Shown: one piece after another, positions 56,782-64,000 of the stretch
Layout: every line of letters begins with the position of its first letter
Numbering within the stretch: the stretch's first letter is position 1
Assembly: GCF_019774615.1 (NCBI RefSeq)
Contig: NZ_CP081496.1
Coordinates: forward strand, 5,270,001 to 5,334,000
Source of the DNA: Streptomyces sp. BHT-5-2
Lineage (GTDB): Bacteria > Actinomycetota > Actinomycetes > Streptomycetales > Streptomycetaceae
Reading direction: 5' to 3'
Length of the DNA stretch: 64,000 bases
Translations under genes and position numbers: made by a program
The notes under the pieces: model-generated
Database searches by the model: none
What the model was told of the DNA's origin: nothing
What the model saw: only the letters and a program-made list of their open reading frames with translations

Positions 56782-57845
56782 TGGGCACCTTCCTTCCGGA
56801 GCGGGGCGGCGGTCGCCGGGGTGGTGTCCTCGCCGACGATATCCACCTGGAGGCCCTGCTCGCGCAGGAAGCCGATGGGGACGACGTTGTCCTCGAAGCG
56901 GCCGGGCAGCTCGATGCGCATCCGGCCGACCTGCTTGCCGCCGACGGTGTCCATGGCGGCGCCGAGGATGGAGATGTCGACGTTGTAGGTGCGGGCCAGC
57001 TCCGAGATCACCGGGCGGGTGGCGGCCGCGCCGTGGAAGGTGACGTCGACGACGGTGCGGTCCTCGGCGGAGGGCTCGCCGCCGACCGGGAACAGCTCGC
57101 GGGCCAGCTCGGAGCCGGGGGTGGCGAGGAGTTCGGCGACGGTGCCGTGTTCGACGACCCGGCCGCCCTTCATCAGCGCGGCGGAGTCGCAGATGGTCTT
57201 GACGACGTCCATCTCGTGCGTGATGAGGACGACGGTCAGGCCCAGCTGCCGGTTGAGGTCGCGCAGCAGCGTCAGGATGGAGCGGGTGGTCTCGGGGTCG
57301 AGGGCGCTGGTGGCCTCGTCGGAGAGGAGCACCTTGGGGTCGCCGGCCAGGGCGCGGGCGATGCCGACGCGCTGCTTCTGGCCGCCGGAGAGCTGGGCGG
57401 GGTACGCCTTGGCCTTGTCGGCGAGGCCGACCAGGTCCAGCAGCTCCAGCGCCTTGCGGGCGCGGTCGTGGCGGCCGACCTTGAGGATCTCCAGGGGCAG
57501 TTCGACGTTGTCCTGGACGGTGCGCGAGGACAGCAGGTTGAAGTGCTGGAAGACCATGCCGATGTGGCTGCGCGCGGCGCGCAGGGCGGCGCCCGCGCGC
57601 AGTCCCCGTCCGCCGAGGGCGGTGAGGTCCTGGCCGGCGACGGTGACCGTGCCGGAGGTGGGGCGCTCCAGGAGGTTGAGGCAGCGGATGAGGGTGGACT
57701 TGCCGGCGCCGCTCTGGCCGATGACGCCGTACACCTCGCCCTCTCGGACGTGCAGGTCGACGCCGTCCAGGGCGGTGACCTCGCGGCCTCCCGACCGGTA
57801 GACCTTGGTCAGGCCCGTTGTGGTGATCACAGGGAATTCCGTCAC
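56778..57845 (-). CDS. metN: Methionine ABC transporter ATP-binding protein
   Basis: A 355-aa ABC ATPase. Walker A is GQSGAGKSTLIRCLN, the signature LSGGQKQRVGIARAL, Walker B VLLSDEATSALDPET, and the H-loop LITHEMD. The C-terminal NIL/ACT-like regulatory domain (about 265-345), which in MetN binds methionine and inhibits transport, contains DRTVVDVTFHGAAATRPVIS. I take GTG 57845 (VTEFPVITTTGLTKVYRSG); a GTG five codons later is possible. First gene of the operon, preceded by a Met/Cys leader peptide. Confidence 0.93.
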   Translation of the reverse strand: MTEFPVITTTGLTKVYRSGGREVTALDGVDLHVREGEVYGVIGQSGAGKSTLIRCLNLLERPTSGTVTVAGQDLTALGGRGLRAGAALRAARSHIGMVFQHFNLLSSRTVQDNVELPLEILKVGRHDRARKALELLDLVGLADKAKAYPAQLSGGQKQRVGIARALAGDPKVLLSDEATSALDPETTRSILTLLRDLNRQLGLTVVLITHEMDVVKTICDSAALMKGGRVVEHGTVAELLATPGSELARELFPVGGEPSAEDRTVVDVTFHGAAATRPVISELARTYNVDISILGAAMDTVGGKQVGRMRIELPGRFEDNVVPIGFLREQGLQVDIVGEDTTPATAAPLRKEGAQ

Positions 57846-58005
57846 TGTCGAGTGCTCGGTGGCTGGCCCACCGGGCACGGGGCATGCTGGCGAGTGCGGC
57901 AGGGGGGAAACGGGGAGCTGCGGTGGGCGCGGGGCCCGGCTCCGGGTTCCGGTGACGCGGGGCGGCCGATGGCGCCGGGGGGCGGCGTTCGACTCATGAT
58001 GGGGT

Positions 58006-58031
58006 CCCCCTGCTCCGTCAGAGCTTGGGGG
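58006..58031. repeat. Hairpin of a dispersed Streptomyces-type intergenic element
   Basis: CCCCCTGCTC and GAGCTTGGGGG form a stem around CGTCA, with GGGGT and AAGGG flanks. From memory, near copies of this word (CCCCTGCTC...GAGCTTGGGGG) are scattered between genes in many streptomycetes. Here it lies between the leader peptide and metN and could act as terminator or attenuator. Confidence 0.5.
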
Positions 58032-58071
58032 AAGGGTCTCGCTTCGGGGCGCGAGGCACAGGCGGGGGCCC

Positions 58072-58158
58072 TCAGCGGTCACACATTCGACACATGCGAC
58101 GAGCACCGGGCGCGGTGAACGCCTCGGTCGCGGGGGTGCGGCGGCTCGTCGTGGTCAT
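58072..58158 (-). CDS. Met/Cys-rich leader peptide upstream of metNIQ
   Basis: A 28-codon frame whose last eleven residues are GARRMCRMCDR: two Met-Cys pairs just before the stop, in a sequence otherwise of T, A, R and P. Ribosome stalling at these codons when Met or Cys is short could control the downstream hairpin and metN. The ATG has no ribosome site but lies seven bases from a -10-like TTTACT, as expected for a leaderless message, common in actinobacteria. The metN start is 227 bases downstream. The role is inferred from position and composition. Confidence 0.55.
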   Translation of the reverse strand: MTTTSRRTPATEAFTAPGARRMCRMCDR

Positions 58159-58165
58159 GGCGGCC

Positions 58166-58196
58166 AGTAAACCAGACAGCGGCGTGGCCCGATCAA
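58166..58196 (-). promoter_or_regulatory. Candidate promoter for leader peptide and metNIQ
   Basis: Minus-strand TTGATC (58191-58196), a 19-base spacer, TTTACT (58166-58171), then seven bases to the ATG of the leader peptide. The spacer is one to two bases longer than ideal. Confidence 0.4.
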
Positions 58197-58472
58197 GCCC
58201 GTCCGCATACCGGACAGCGGTGCCCGCCCCGTGGACCGCGGCCCGCCGGACCGGATGATCTCGGGCGGGCGGGCGTGGCCTGCGCCGATGCCACCGGCCG
58301 GGCGGGGCCCGGCGACCGGAGGGGCACGCCGGTGCGGGGGCGGCTGTGGCCAACACCACGGCCGGCGGGCGAGGACGGGGCCGGGCGCGGTGACCGGCCC
58401 GGCGCCGATTAGCATCGGGCCCATGCCCCACAACCCCACGGCGCGCGGCCGCCGCGCCGCCCGGAGGCCGCG

Positions 58473-58841
58473 GTGATCGACGCGCTGACGCTCGCGGTCG
58501 GCGTGGCCGCTCTCGCGCTGGCCGCCTGGTGCGGCTTCGCCGCGTACCGCAACGAACCCACCAAGGACTGGCACTTCATCGGCATGGCCGTGGTGTCCGT
58601 GCTGGCCGTGGTCCAACTGGTCGTCGCGTTCGTGCAGTTGGCGCGCGGGCAGTCCCCGGACAAGGGGACCGCGCTGTTCCTGGCGTATCTGCTCGGGGCG
58701 GCCGCGTGCGTCCCGGCGACCGGGTTCATGTCGCTCTCCGAGCGGACCCGGTGGGGTTCGGCCACCGTCGCCGCGGGCTCCGTGGTGCTGGCCGTTCTGG
58801 AAGTTCGGCTCTTCGACATCTGGGGAGGCGGCAGTGCCTGA
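58473..58841 (+). CDS. Small integral membrane protein, four helices
   Basis: A 122-aa protein made almost wholly of hydrophobic helices, for example LTLAVGVAALALAAWCGFAA, VVSVLAVVQLVVAFVQLA and ALFLAYLLGAAACVPATGFM. The start is GTG 58473 with GGAGG upstream. The next gene overlaps it by eight bases and is also a small membrane protein, so they probably form one complex. No family recognised. The roughly 310 bases between it and the leader peptide hold only the divergent promoters. Confidence 0.75.
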   Translation: MIDALTLAVGVAALALAAWCGFAAYRNEPTKDWHFIGMAVVSVLAVVQLVVAFVQLARGQSPDKGTALFLAYLLGAAACVPATGFMSLSERTRWGSATVAAGSVVLAVLEVRLFDIWGGGSA

Positions 58842-59295
58842 GGCTGCCCCGAAGACCGCGGCGGCCGGGGCCGCCGAGGACACCATCGACCGGGATCCGG
58901 TCACGAGGCTGGGCGCGGGCCCCGGGCGGTTGCTGGTCACCGTCTACGGCGTGTTCACCGTGGCCGCCGCGTCCCGCTCGCTGTACCAGCTGATCGCCCA
59001 GTTCGACCGCGCCCCGCTGGCGTACGTGCTGTCGGCGGTCTCCGCGTTGGTCTACGGCTTCATCACGGTCTCGCTGGTGCGCGGCGGCGAGGGGGCCCGC
59101 CGGGCGGCGGTGGTCTGCTGCGCGCTGGAGCTGCTCGGGGTGATCGGCATCGGCGCCTGGACGGTGGTGGACCCGGCGGCGTTCGCGGACTCCACGGTCT
59201 GGTCGTACTTCGGCATGGAGTACCTCTTCATCCCGATCGCGCTGCCGGTCACCGGGCTGCTGTGGCTGCGCCGGAACCGCGCGGCCGCGGCGTAG
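58834..59295 (+). CDS. Small integral membrane protein coupled to the preceding gene
   Basis: A 153-aa protein with a polar N-terminus (about 45 residues) and three to four helices: LLVTVYGVFTVAAASRSLYQ, AYVLSAVSALVYGFITVSLV, AAVVCCALELLGVIGIGAWT and LFIPIALPVTGLLWL. It starts at GTG 58834 with GGAGG upstream, overlapping the previous gene by eight bases. The pair looks conserved in streptomycetes; function unknown. Confidence 0.75.
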   Translation: MPEAAPKTAAAGAAEDTIDRDPVTRLGAGPGRLLVTVYGVFTVAAASRSLYQLIAQFDRAPLAYVLSAVSALVYGFITVSLVRGGEGARRAAVVCCALELLGVIGIGAWTVVDPAAFADSTVWSYFGMEYLFIPIALPVTGLLWLRRNRAAAA

Positions 59296-59312
59296 CGCAC
59301 ACGGTGGGAGCT

Positions 59313-59340
59313 CCGGGCCCGCCTTTCGGTGCGGGCCCGG
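59313..59340. terminator. Bidirectional hairpin between convergent genes
   Basis: CCGGGCCCGC and GCGGGCCCGG form a perfect 10-bp stem with an eight-base loop, between the stops of the membrane protein gene (+) and the GNAT gene (-). Confidence 0.6.
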
Positions 59341-59347
59341 TCCGGCG

Positions 59348-59836
59348 TCACGAGGCCGGGGTCAGCTCCTTCTCCAGCGTGACCAGGGCGAGCCGGCGGG
59401 TCAGCTGCTCGGTGCCGACGGGGGCGTAGCCGTGGCTGCGGTAGAGCCGGAGGTTGCCCTCGCTGCGGTCGCCGGTGAAGAGACGGTAGCGCGTGGCGGA
59501 GCGCTCCTGCGCCAGCCGCTGCTCGACGGCGGCCAGCAGCCGCCCGCCGAGCCCGTGCCGCTGGAGCCGGGGGTGCACGATCAGTTTGCCGATCCGGGCC
59601 GTGCCCTCGGCGTCGACCGTGCCGCGCACCGAGCCGACGACCTCCTGGCCGAGTCTGGCCACCATGACGCAGCCCTCGGCGAGTTCGGCGCGCAGCGAGT
59701 CCAGGGTCTGGGTCAGCGGCTCGATGCCGTAGTCGTCGTAGAGCGCGGCCTCGGTCTGGTAGCAGAGGTACTGGAGTTTGAGGATCTGCTCGGCTTCGCC
59801 GTCGGTCGCCGTCGAGATGGTCACGCTCGTGCCCAT
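59348..59836 (-). CDS. GNAT acetyltransferase
   Basis: A 162-aa single-domain acetyltransferase. The acetyl-CoA loop is VHPRLQRHGLGGRLLAAVEQ. The end YRSHGYAPVGTEQLTRRLAL is typical of the fold. The ATG at 59836 (MGTSVTIST) is preferred since GGAGG lies ten bases upstream; an ATG six codons earlier would overlap that site. Substrate unknown. A 212-base gap upstream separates it from the phosphodiesterase gene. Confidence 0.85.
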   Translation of the reverse strand: MGTSVTISTATDGEAEQILKLQYLCYQTEAALYDDYGIEPLTQTLDSLRAELAEGCVMVARLGQEVVGSVRGTVDAEGTARIGKLIVHPRLQRHGLGGRLLAAVEQRLAQERSATRYRLFTGDRSEGNLRLYRSHGYAPVGTEQLTRRLALVTLEKELTPAS

Positions 59837-60048
59837 GCCTGTGTGCCTCCCCATTCAGTTCGATGTGCGCTGCGGTTCGCTGTCCGCTTCCGGACTCCCC
59901 GGTATACGGCAGCGGCAATCTCCGCCCGGTGCATTCTGCGGGGGCATAGGGGACAAGCGGAACGGACCGGCGCCAAGCTCCCCTGTGACATTCCCAACTC
60001 AGATGAGTACGGGGGCGGGTGGCACGGCGCCGGTCCCAAGGCGCGGCG

Positions 60049-61212
60049 TCAGTGCCGGCGGAACTCCTGGGCGGCCAGCACCGCGGTGTCCGGGTTGTCG
60101 GAGAACAGGCCGTCGATGCCGGTGGCGAAGAGCGCCTTGAAGTACGCGAGCGAGTTGCCGTAGTCGCCCGGGTTCTTGCCGACCTGGAAGTCCAGCGGCA
60201 GGAAGCTGTTCTCGTTCCGCACGGTGTACGGGTGGACGACCAGTCCGGCGGCGTGCGCGTCACGGACCAGGGTGGTGGGCTTGCCGAGCTTGCCCTTCTC
60301 GTCCTGCGCGATGATCTGCGGCAGCCAGGGGCCGATGCCCTGGGCGATGCCGGCGATCCACTTGAGCCCCTCGGGCTTGAGCAGGTCGGCGGTGGTGCGC
60401 GGGTCGCCGGCCTCGACGAAGTCCGCGGGCCGGACGGAGGGCTCGTCCAGCAGGACGACCTTCGGGCACTTCACGCCGAGTTCGCCGAGCCGCTTGAGGC
60501 TGCTGGGCTCGAAGGACTGCAGGAAGTTCGGGGCGTGCGCGGTGTGCCGGCCGTAGCGGCGCAGCAGCTTGGCGAGCCGCTCCTCCAGACCCAGGCCCAG
60601 CTTGCGGAAGTAGGTGGGGTGCTTGGTCTCGATGTGCAGCCAGACCGGGCGGCCGCGCTCGCGCCCCTTCTTCTCGGCCCACTGCAGGGCCTCTTCGAAG
60701 GTGAGGACGGGCCAGACGCCGTTGTAGAGGGTGTTGTGCTGGCGCACGTCCGCTATGCGCTCCGTGGCGCGCAGCGTCTTGATCTCGGCGAGCGTGAAGT
60801 CCTCGGTGAACCAGCCGGTGATCTTCTTGCCGTCGATGGTCTTGGTCGTCTTGCGGCCGGCGAACTCCGGGTGCCGCGCGACGTCGGTGGTGCCGCTGAT
60901 GTCGGGCTCGTGGCGCAGGATCAGGTGCCCGTCCTTGGTGGGGACGAGGTCACCGGCCTCGATGACGTCCGCGCCCATCGCGAGGGCCAGTTCGTAGGAG
61001 CCCAGGGTGTGTTCGGGGCGGTAGCCGCTGGCGCCCCGGTGGCCGACGACCAGCGGGACCGGCAGCTTCTCCGGCCGCCCGGCGGGTGCCGGCCGCTTCG
61101 CCCGGCCCGCCGGGGCCGCCTGGGCCTCTCCCGCGCCGGCCAGTACCGCCGCTCCGCCCAGGGCCGCGGCTCCCAGTACCGTCCGCCGTCCCGGTTCGTG
61201 CCGCTTCTCCAT
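60049..61212 (-). CDS. Tat-exported glycerophosphodiester phosphodiesterase
   Basis: A 387-aa secreted enzyme that cleaves deacylated phospholipids to glycerol 3-phosphate and alcohol. The signal GRRTVLGAAALGGAAVLAGA has the twin-arginine motif and ends near AQA. The GDPD barrel has VVGHRGASGYRPEHTLGSYE with the catalytic His-Arg and Glu, and VPTKDGHLILRHEPDISGTT. HIETKHPTYF and NFLQSFEPSSLKRLGELGVK are further family blocks. The ATG at 61212 has GAGGAG nine bases upstream. A role in phosphate scavenging is likely. Confidence 0.93.
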   Translation of the reverse strand: MEKRHEPGRRTVLGAAALGGAAVLAGAGEAQAAPAGRAKRPAPAGRPEKLPVPLVVGHRGASGYRPEHTLGSYELALAMGADVIEAGDLVPTKDGHLILRHEPDISGTTDVARHPEFAGRKTTKTIDGKKITGWFTEDFTLAEIKTLRATERIADVRQHNTLYNGVWPVLTFEEALQWAEKKGRERGRPVWLHIETKHPTYFRKLGLGLEERLAKLLRRYGRHTAHAPNFLQSFEPSSLKRLGELGVKCPKVVLLDEPSVRPADFVEAGDPRTTADLLKPEGLKWIAGIAQGIGPWLPQIIAQDEKGKLGKPTTLVRDAHAAGLVVHPYTVRNENSFLPLDFQVGKNPGDYGNSLAYFKALFATGIDGLFSDNPDTAVLAAQEFRRH

Positions 61213-61529
61213 GCCCGCGCTCCTCGTTCTGCGTCGTGTGCCCCGGTCGGCCCGGTGATGTTCCGGGCGTTCCAGGACGTTCCGGTGTATCAAGGTGTCC
61301 CGCGAGGCGTGTGCGCCCCTCTCCCGGGACGGCACTGATCGTAAGCACGGACGGGTGATGTCGGCGAGACGTGCAGGGATACCGCGCGGAACATGGAAGT
61401 AACGCATGTCAACTCTGCGTATCGGCCCGGTGAACCCGATGTGCGCGCCGTAGTGACCCGCGAGTATGGTCCTGGGCTGCGGAGCGCTGCGCCGCCCTGA
61501 ACCTGACCACCACGACCCGGAGGGCCCTG
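61213..61529. other. Divergent intergenic region with a small inverted repeat
   Basis: This 317-base region separates the phosphodiesterase (-) and PlsC-type (+) genes. ACGCA (61402-61406) and TGCGT (61416-61420) form an operator-like dyad around TGTCAACTC. A single GTTCACC-like half site near 61430 is not enough for a PhoP box. I see no gene here. Confidence 0.35.
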
Positions 61530-62198
61530 TTGTCCCGCATTGTGCTGAAGGCGATCCTCGGACTTCTGATGCGTGTCCTGTTCCGCCCGAAGGTCGAGGG
61601 CATCGAGCGGATCCCGGAGACCGGCCCGGTCATCATGGCCGGCAACCACGTCACGTTCATCGACTCGATCTTCCTGAGCCTGGTGGTCGAACGCCCGGTG
61701 TTCTTCATCGGCAAGGACGAGTACGTCACCGGCAAGGGGATCAAGGGCCGGTTGATGGCCTGGTTCTTCACCACCGCCGGCATGGTCCCGGTGGACCGCG
61801 ACGGCGGGCACGGCGGGGTCGCGGCGCTGATGACCGGCCGGCGGATCCTGGACGAGGGCCACGCCTTCGGCATCTACCCGGAGGGCACCCGCTCCCCCGA
61901 CGGCCGGCTGTACCGCGGCCGGACCGGTGTCGCCCGGCTCGCGCTGATGACCGGCGCCCCGGTCGTCCCGTTCGCCATGATCGGCACGGACAAGGTGCAG
62001 CCCGGCGGCAAGGGCCGCCCGCATCTCGCCCCGGTGACCGTGCGGTTCGGTGAGCCGCTGGACTTCTCGCGCTACGAGGGCATGGACCGCGACCGCTACG
62101 TCCTGCGGGCGGTCACCGACGAGGTGATGAGCGACGTCATGGAGCTGTCCGGCCAGGAGTACGTGGACGTCTACGCCACCAAGGCCCGCGCCGCCTGA
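61530..62198 (+). CDS. 1-acyl-sn-glycerol-3-phosphate acyltransferase (PlsC family)
   Basis: A 222-aa membrane-associated acyltransferase for phosphatidic acid synthesis or related lipids. The catalytic H-x4-D box is NHVTFID near residue 40, the second block FIGKDEYVTGKGIKGRLM, and the substrate-binding block GIYPEGTRSPDG near 113. The start is TTG 61530, chosen because GGAGG at 61519-61523 is six bases away and no other start codon lies near. Confidence 0.92.
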   Translation: MSRIVLKAILGLLMRVLFRPKVEGIERIPETGPVIMAGNHVTFIDSIFLSLVVERPVFFIGKDEYVTGKGIKGRLMAWFFTTAGMVPVDRDGGHGGVAALMTGRRILDEGHAFGIYPEGTRSPDGRLYRGRTGVARLALMTGAPVVPFAMIGTDKVQPGGKGRPHLAPVTVRFGEPLDFSRYEGMDRDRYVLRAVTDEVMSDVMELSGQEYVDVYATKARAA

Positions 62199-62217
62199 CC
62201 CTCCCCGCGCATGACGA

Positions 62218-62249
62218 AGGGGCCCTGTCCGCAGCCGGACGGGGCCCCT
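62218..62249. terminator. Bidirectional terminator after the PlsC-type gene
   Basis: AGGGGCCCTGTCCG and CGGACGGGGCCCCT form a nearly perfect 14-bp stem with a CAGC loop, between convergent stops. Confidence 0.75.
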
Positions 62250-62294
62250 CGCCGTTCCCGGCCCGGCCGGCGGGCGCGGGCGCTGCCGGGCCGG

Positions 62295-64000
62295 TCAGCA
62301 GGGCACCTGGAAGCCGCCGGGCGCGCGTTGGCCCTCGGCGTCGCCGGTCAGCGCGGTGCGCAGGGCGACCTCCGGGCGCGGCGACAGGGTCGCGTCGAGC
62401 TGGAGGAGCTGCTGGTGCTCGGCGACGGAGCCGACGCGGGCGCCGGGGAGGTGGCCGTTGCGGGCCGTGACGCGGTCGGGTTCGGTCGGCGAGAGCCGGC
62501 GTCTGGTGCGGATGTAGGCGATGAAGCTCTCGAAGTCGCGGGCGTGCCGGACGGGTTCGGTGAAGCCGGTGAAGGCGCTGAACCCGTCCTGGTTGATGAG
62601 GGTGTACGAGGGCGCGGCGAGGCGGTAGCGGCGGGAGACGTCGAGCGGGCGGCCGTCTACGAGGATCTCGTCGGGGTCGATGCGGTGCCCGGCCGGGCCG
62701 GAGGCGTCGAAGGTGTAGCGGACGTTGCCGGAGACGGCCAGCGGGGAGAAGGAGATGCCGCCGCCGGCGGTCGGGGCCCACTGCTGTTCCAGGGCGTCGT
62801 GGATCTGCCGGCCGGTGACCGTGACGGTCATGATCGGGTCGCCGTAGCCGACCGCGCTCCACGCCTGTCCGAAGGTGACCGCGCCGCCTGACGCTTCGTC
62901 ATGTACCAGGTCCCCGGCGATGATCGCGGCGCCGACCCGCGGGGCCAGCGCGATGACGGCGAGTTCGGCGGGGACGTTGCGGTGCCCGCCGGGGTCGTCC
63001 ATCGGGCCGTGCGGCCGGCGGCCCGCCCACAGCGCCCAGTCGGCGACGAGGTTGCCCATGGTGGACTCCCCCACCTCGTTGCGGCGCCGGGTGAAGGAGG
63101 CGGTCTGGGTGCCGATGCGGGTGCGGGCACGGCGGGCGCCGTAGCCGGCCCAGTAGTCGGCGATCGACTTCAGCTCCGGATCCGGCGTCACGTCACGGGT
63201 GTTGGGGTGGTTGACGGAGGTGGTCAGGGCGCGGACGACCTTGCCGGTGGACGGGTCCAGCCGCAGGTTGATCTCGTTGATGATCTGGCCGTAGCAGCCG
63301 GCCTCGACGAACGGGCGGGGCTCGCCCTTGGGGTCGGGCAGCATCATGGTGAAGGCGCAGTGCCAGTGGCCGGTGACGATGGCGTCGATGTCGGGCGAGA
63401 CCCGAAGCGCCAGTTCGTAGGCCGGGCCGGAGGGGTTGCTGCCGCTCTGGAAGTCTCCGCCGGCGACCGCGCCGTCGTGCATGCTGAGGACGATCGCGTT
63501 GACGCCCCGTCTCTTGAGGGCGGCCGCACAGCGGTTGGCGGTCTCCAGTTCGTCCAGGGTGCGCAGTCCGGGCTGGTAGGAGCCGGGGAAGGACTCGGTT
63601 CCGATGGCGGTCAGGTGGATGAAGCCGATCGGCAGCCGGCGGCCGTGGCCGGCGTCCACGTGGACGATGTTGTAGGGCGGCAGCACCCGCCGGCCGGTGT
63701 CGTGCCGGACCATGTTGGCGCTGTAGTAGGGGAAGTTCGCGCCGCGGAAGCGGTGGCCGGTGGAGTCGGTGAAGGAGACGTCCCGGCCGACCTCCGGGAA
63801 CGGCTCGCCGCGCTCCATGTGCTCGCGGAGGAAGACCGTCGACTTGTCGAACTCGTGGTTGCCGGCCGAGGCGAAGTCCAGGCCCAGCGCGTTGAGGGCC
63901 TCGATCGTCGGCTCGTCGGCGAAGGAGGCGGCGTCGAACTCCCAGCCGGAGAAGAGGTCGCCGGGGGCGAAGAAGAGGGAGTTGCGCCGCCCGGCGCGCA
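62295..64000 (-). CDS. 5'-nucleotidase/metallophosphoesterase, 5' end beyond window
   Basis: The C-terminal 568 residues of a UshA-like phosphoesterase. The frame stays open to the right edge with FFAPGDLFSGWEFDA and SAGNHEFDKSTVFL, so the ATG at 63816-63818 is internal. The metal motifs GDLFSG, GNHEFD and GHWHCAF are present. The 5'-nucleotidase C-terminal domain has RNEVGESTMGNLVADWAL and VTVTGRQIHDALEQQW. Such enzymes hydrolyse nucleotides or cyclic nucleotides outside the cell; the signal peptide would lie off-window. Confidence 0.92.
   Translation of the reverse strand, partial: RAGRRNSLFFAPGDLFSGWEFDAASFADEPTIEALNALGLDFASAGNHEFDKSTVFLREHMERGEPFPEVGRDVSFTDSTGHRFRGANFPYYSANMVRHDTGRRVLPPYNIVHVDAGHGRRLPIGFIHLTAIGTESFPGSYQPGLRTLDELETANRCAAALKRRGVNAIVLSMHDGAVAGGDFQSGSNPSGPAYELALRVSPDIDAIVTGHWHCAFTMMLPDPKGEPRPFVEAGCYGQIINEINLRLDPSTGKVVRALTTSVNHPNTRDVTPDPELKSIADYWAGYGARRARTRIGTQTASFTRRRNEVGESTMGNLVADWALWAGRRPHGPMDDPGGHRNVPAELAVIALAPRVGAAIIAGDLVHDEASGGAVTFGQAWSAVGYGDPIMTVTVTGRQIHDALEQQWAPTAGGGISFSPLAVSGNVRYTFDASGPAGHRIDPDEILVDGRPLDVSRRYRLAAPSYTLINQDGFSAFTGFTEPVRHARDFESFIAYIRTRRRLSPTEPDRVTARNGHLPGARVGSVAEHQQLLQLDATLSPRPEVALRTALTGDAEGQRAPGGFQVPC

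Noticed and set aside
57843-57999. 51-codon frame starting at ATG 57997-57999 and overlapping the metN start
   Set aside because: P/S/G-rich with no ribosome site and no Met or Cys cluster at a stall position; the 28-codon frame further upstream is a better leader candidate.
57846-58071. SAM riboswitch in the metN leader
   Set aside because: An ATGAG word is present but the conserved core and pseudoknot partner sequences of SAM-I/SAM-IV could not be found by eye. A covariance-model search would settle it.
61400-61460. PhoP box upstream of the glycerophosphodiesterase
   Set aside because: Only a single GTTCACC-like half is seen; the required direct repeat at 11-base spacing is missing.

Overview
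The window is a very GC-rich, gene-dense actinobacterial chromosome segment, almost certainly from Streptomyces. SsgB (sporulation protein), the overlapping pgsA / acyltransferase / PimA-type lipid operon, a long RelA with a disordered N-terminus, frequent GTG/TTG starts and GTGA/ATGA/TGATG overlaps all point there. The order rpsD - hisS - relA - apt - secDF - yajC - ruvABC - pdxST - pimA - pgsA - thrS - ssgB follows the conserved core arrangement of the genus. I see no secondary-metabolite cluster, integrase, transposase or prophage.

Layout. 1-8100: rpsD (5' part), a DUF2470 protein behind an iron-box palindrome, rarA, a VKOR-family protein, hisS, a metallo-hydrolase, a membrane-anchored cyclophilin and a DUF349 protein. 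8100-20620: a long minus-strand run with relA, apt, secF, secD, yajC, ruvB, ruvA, ruvC, yebC, pdxT, pdxS and a LemA-like protein. 20655-21306: a gene-free block built as a very large inverted repeat whose arms carry perfect long hairpins. 21325-24073: pimA, acyltransferase and pgsA, the phosphatidylinositol mannoside pathway. 24310-28351: an EF-G-like GTPase and a conserved membrane protein of unknown function. 28468-35224 (minus strand): a beta-propeller lipoprotein, a degenerate NodB lipoprotein, HIT, a two-unit CRISPR-like remnant, thrS, and an overlapping pair consisting of an unknown protein and a DUF4365 nuclease-like protein. 35451-44050: a DEDDh exonuclease, two identical tRNA-Val(CAC) genes around an SRPBCC protein, ssgB, a CGNR zinc-finger regulator, small membrane proteins, a thioredoxin-fold protein, a double-GNAT protein, pabC/pabB, and a tRNA cluster (Gly, Cys, three Val). 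44661-54075: a Ser/Thr kinase, an rRNA-methyltransferase-type protein and three corrinoid genes (CysG-like CobA, a BluB-CobT fusion with a huge disordered N-terminus, and CobL). 54248-64000: GNAT proteins, the metNIQ methionine importer with a newly noticed Met/Cys leader peptide, two small membrane proteins, a Tat-exported glycerophosphodiesterase, a PlsC-type acyltransferase and a 5'-nucleotidase-like phosphoesterase cut by the window edge.

How genes work together: RuvABC with RarA (recombination and fork repair); SecD, SecF and YajC (protein export); PdxS and PdxT (pyridoxal phosphate synthesis); PgsA, acyltransferase and PimA (PIM lipids); PabB and PabC (p-aminobenzoate); CobA, CobL and BluB-CobT (cobamide synthesis); MetN, MetI and MetQ (methionine uptake). 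The most unusual signals are the covarying giant palindrome at 20655-21306, the leader peptide ending in RRMCRMCDR upstream of metN, the iron box on the DUF2470 gene, the CRISPR-like remnant abutting thrS, and the DUF4365 gene pair.
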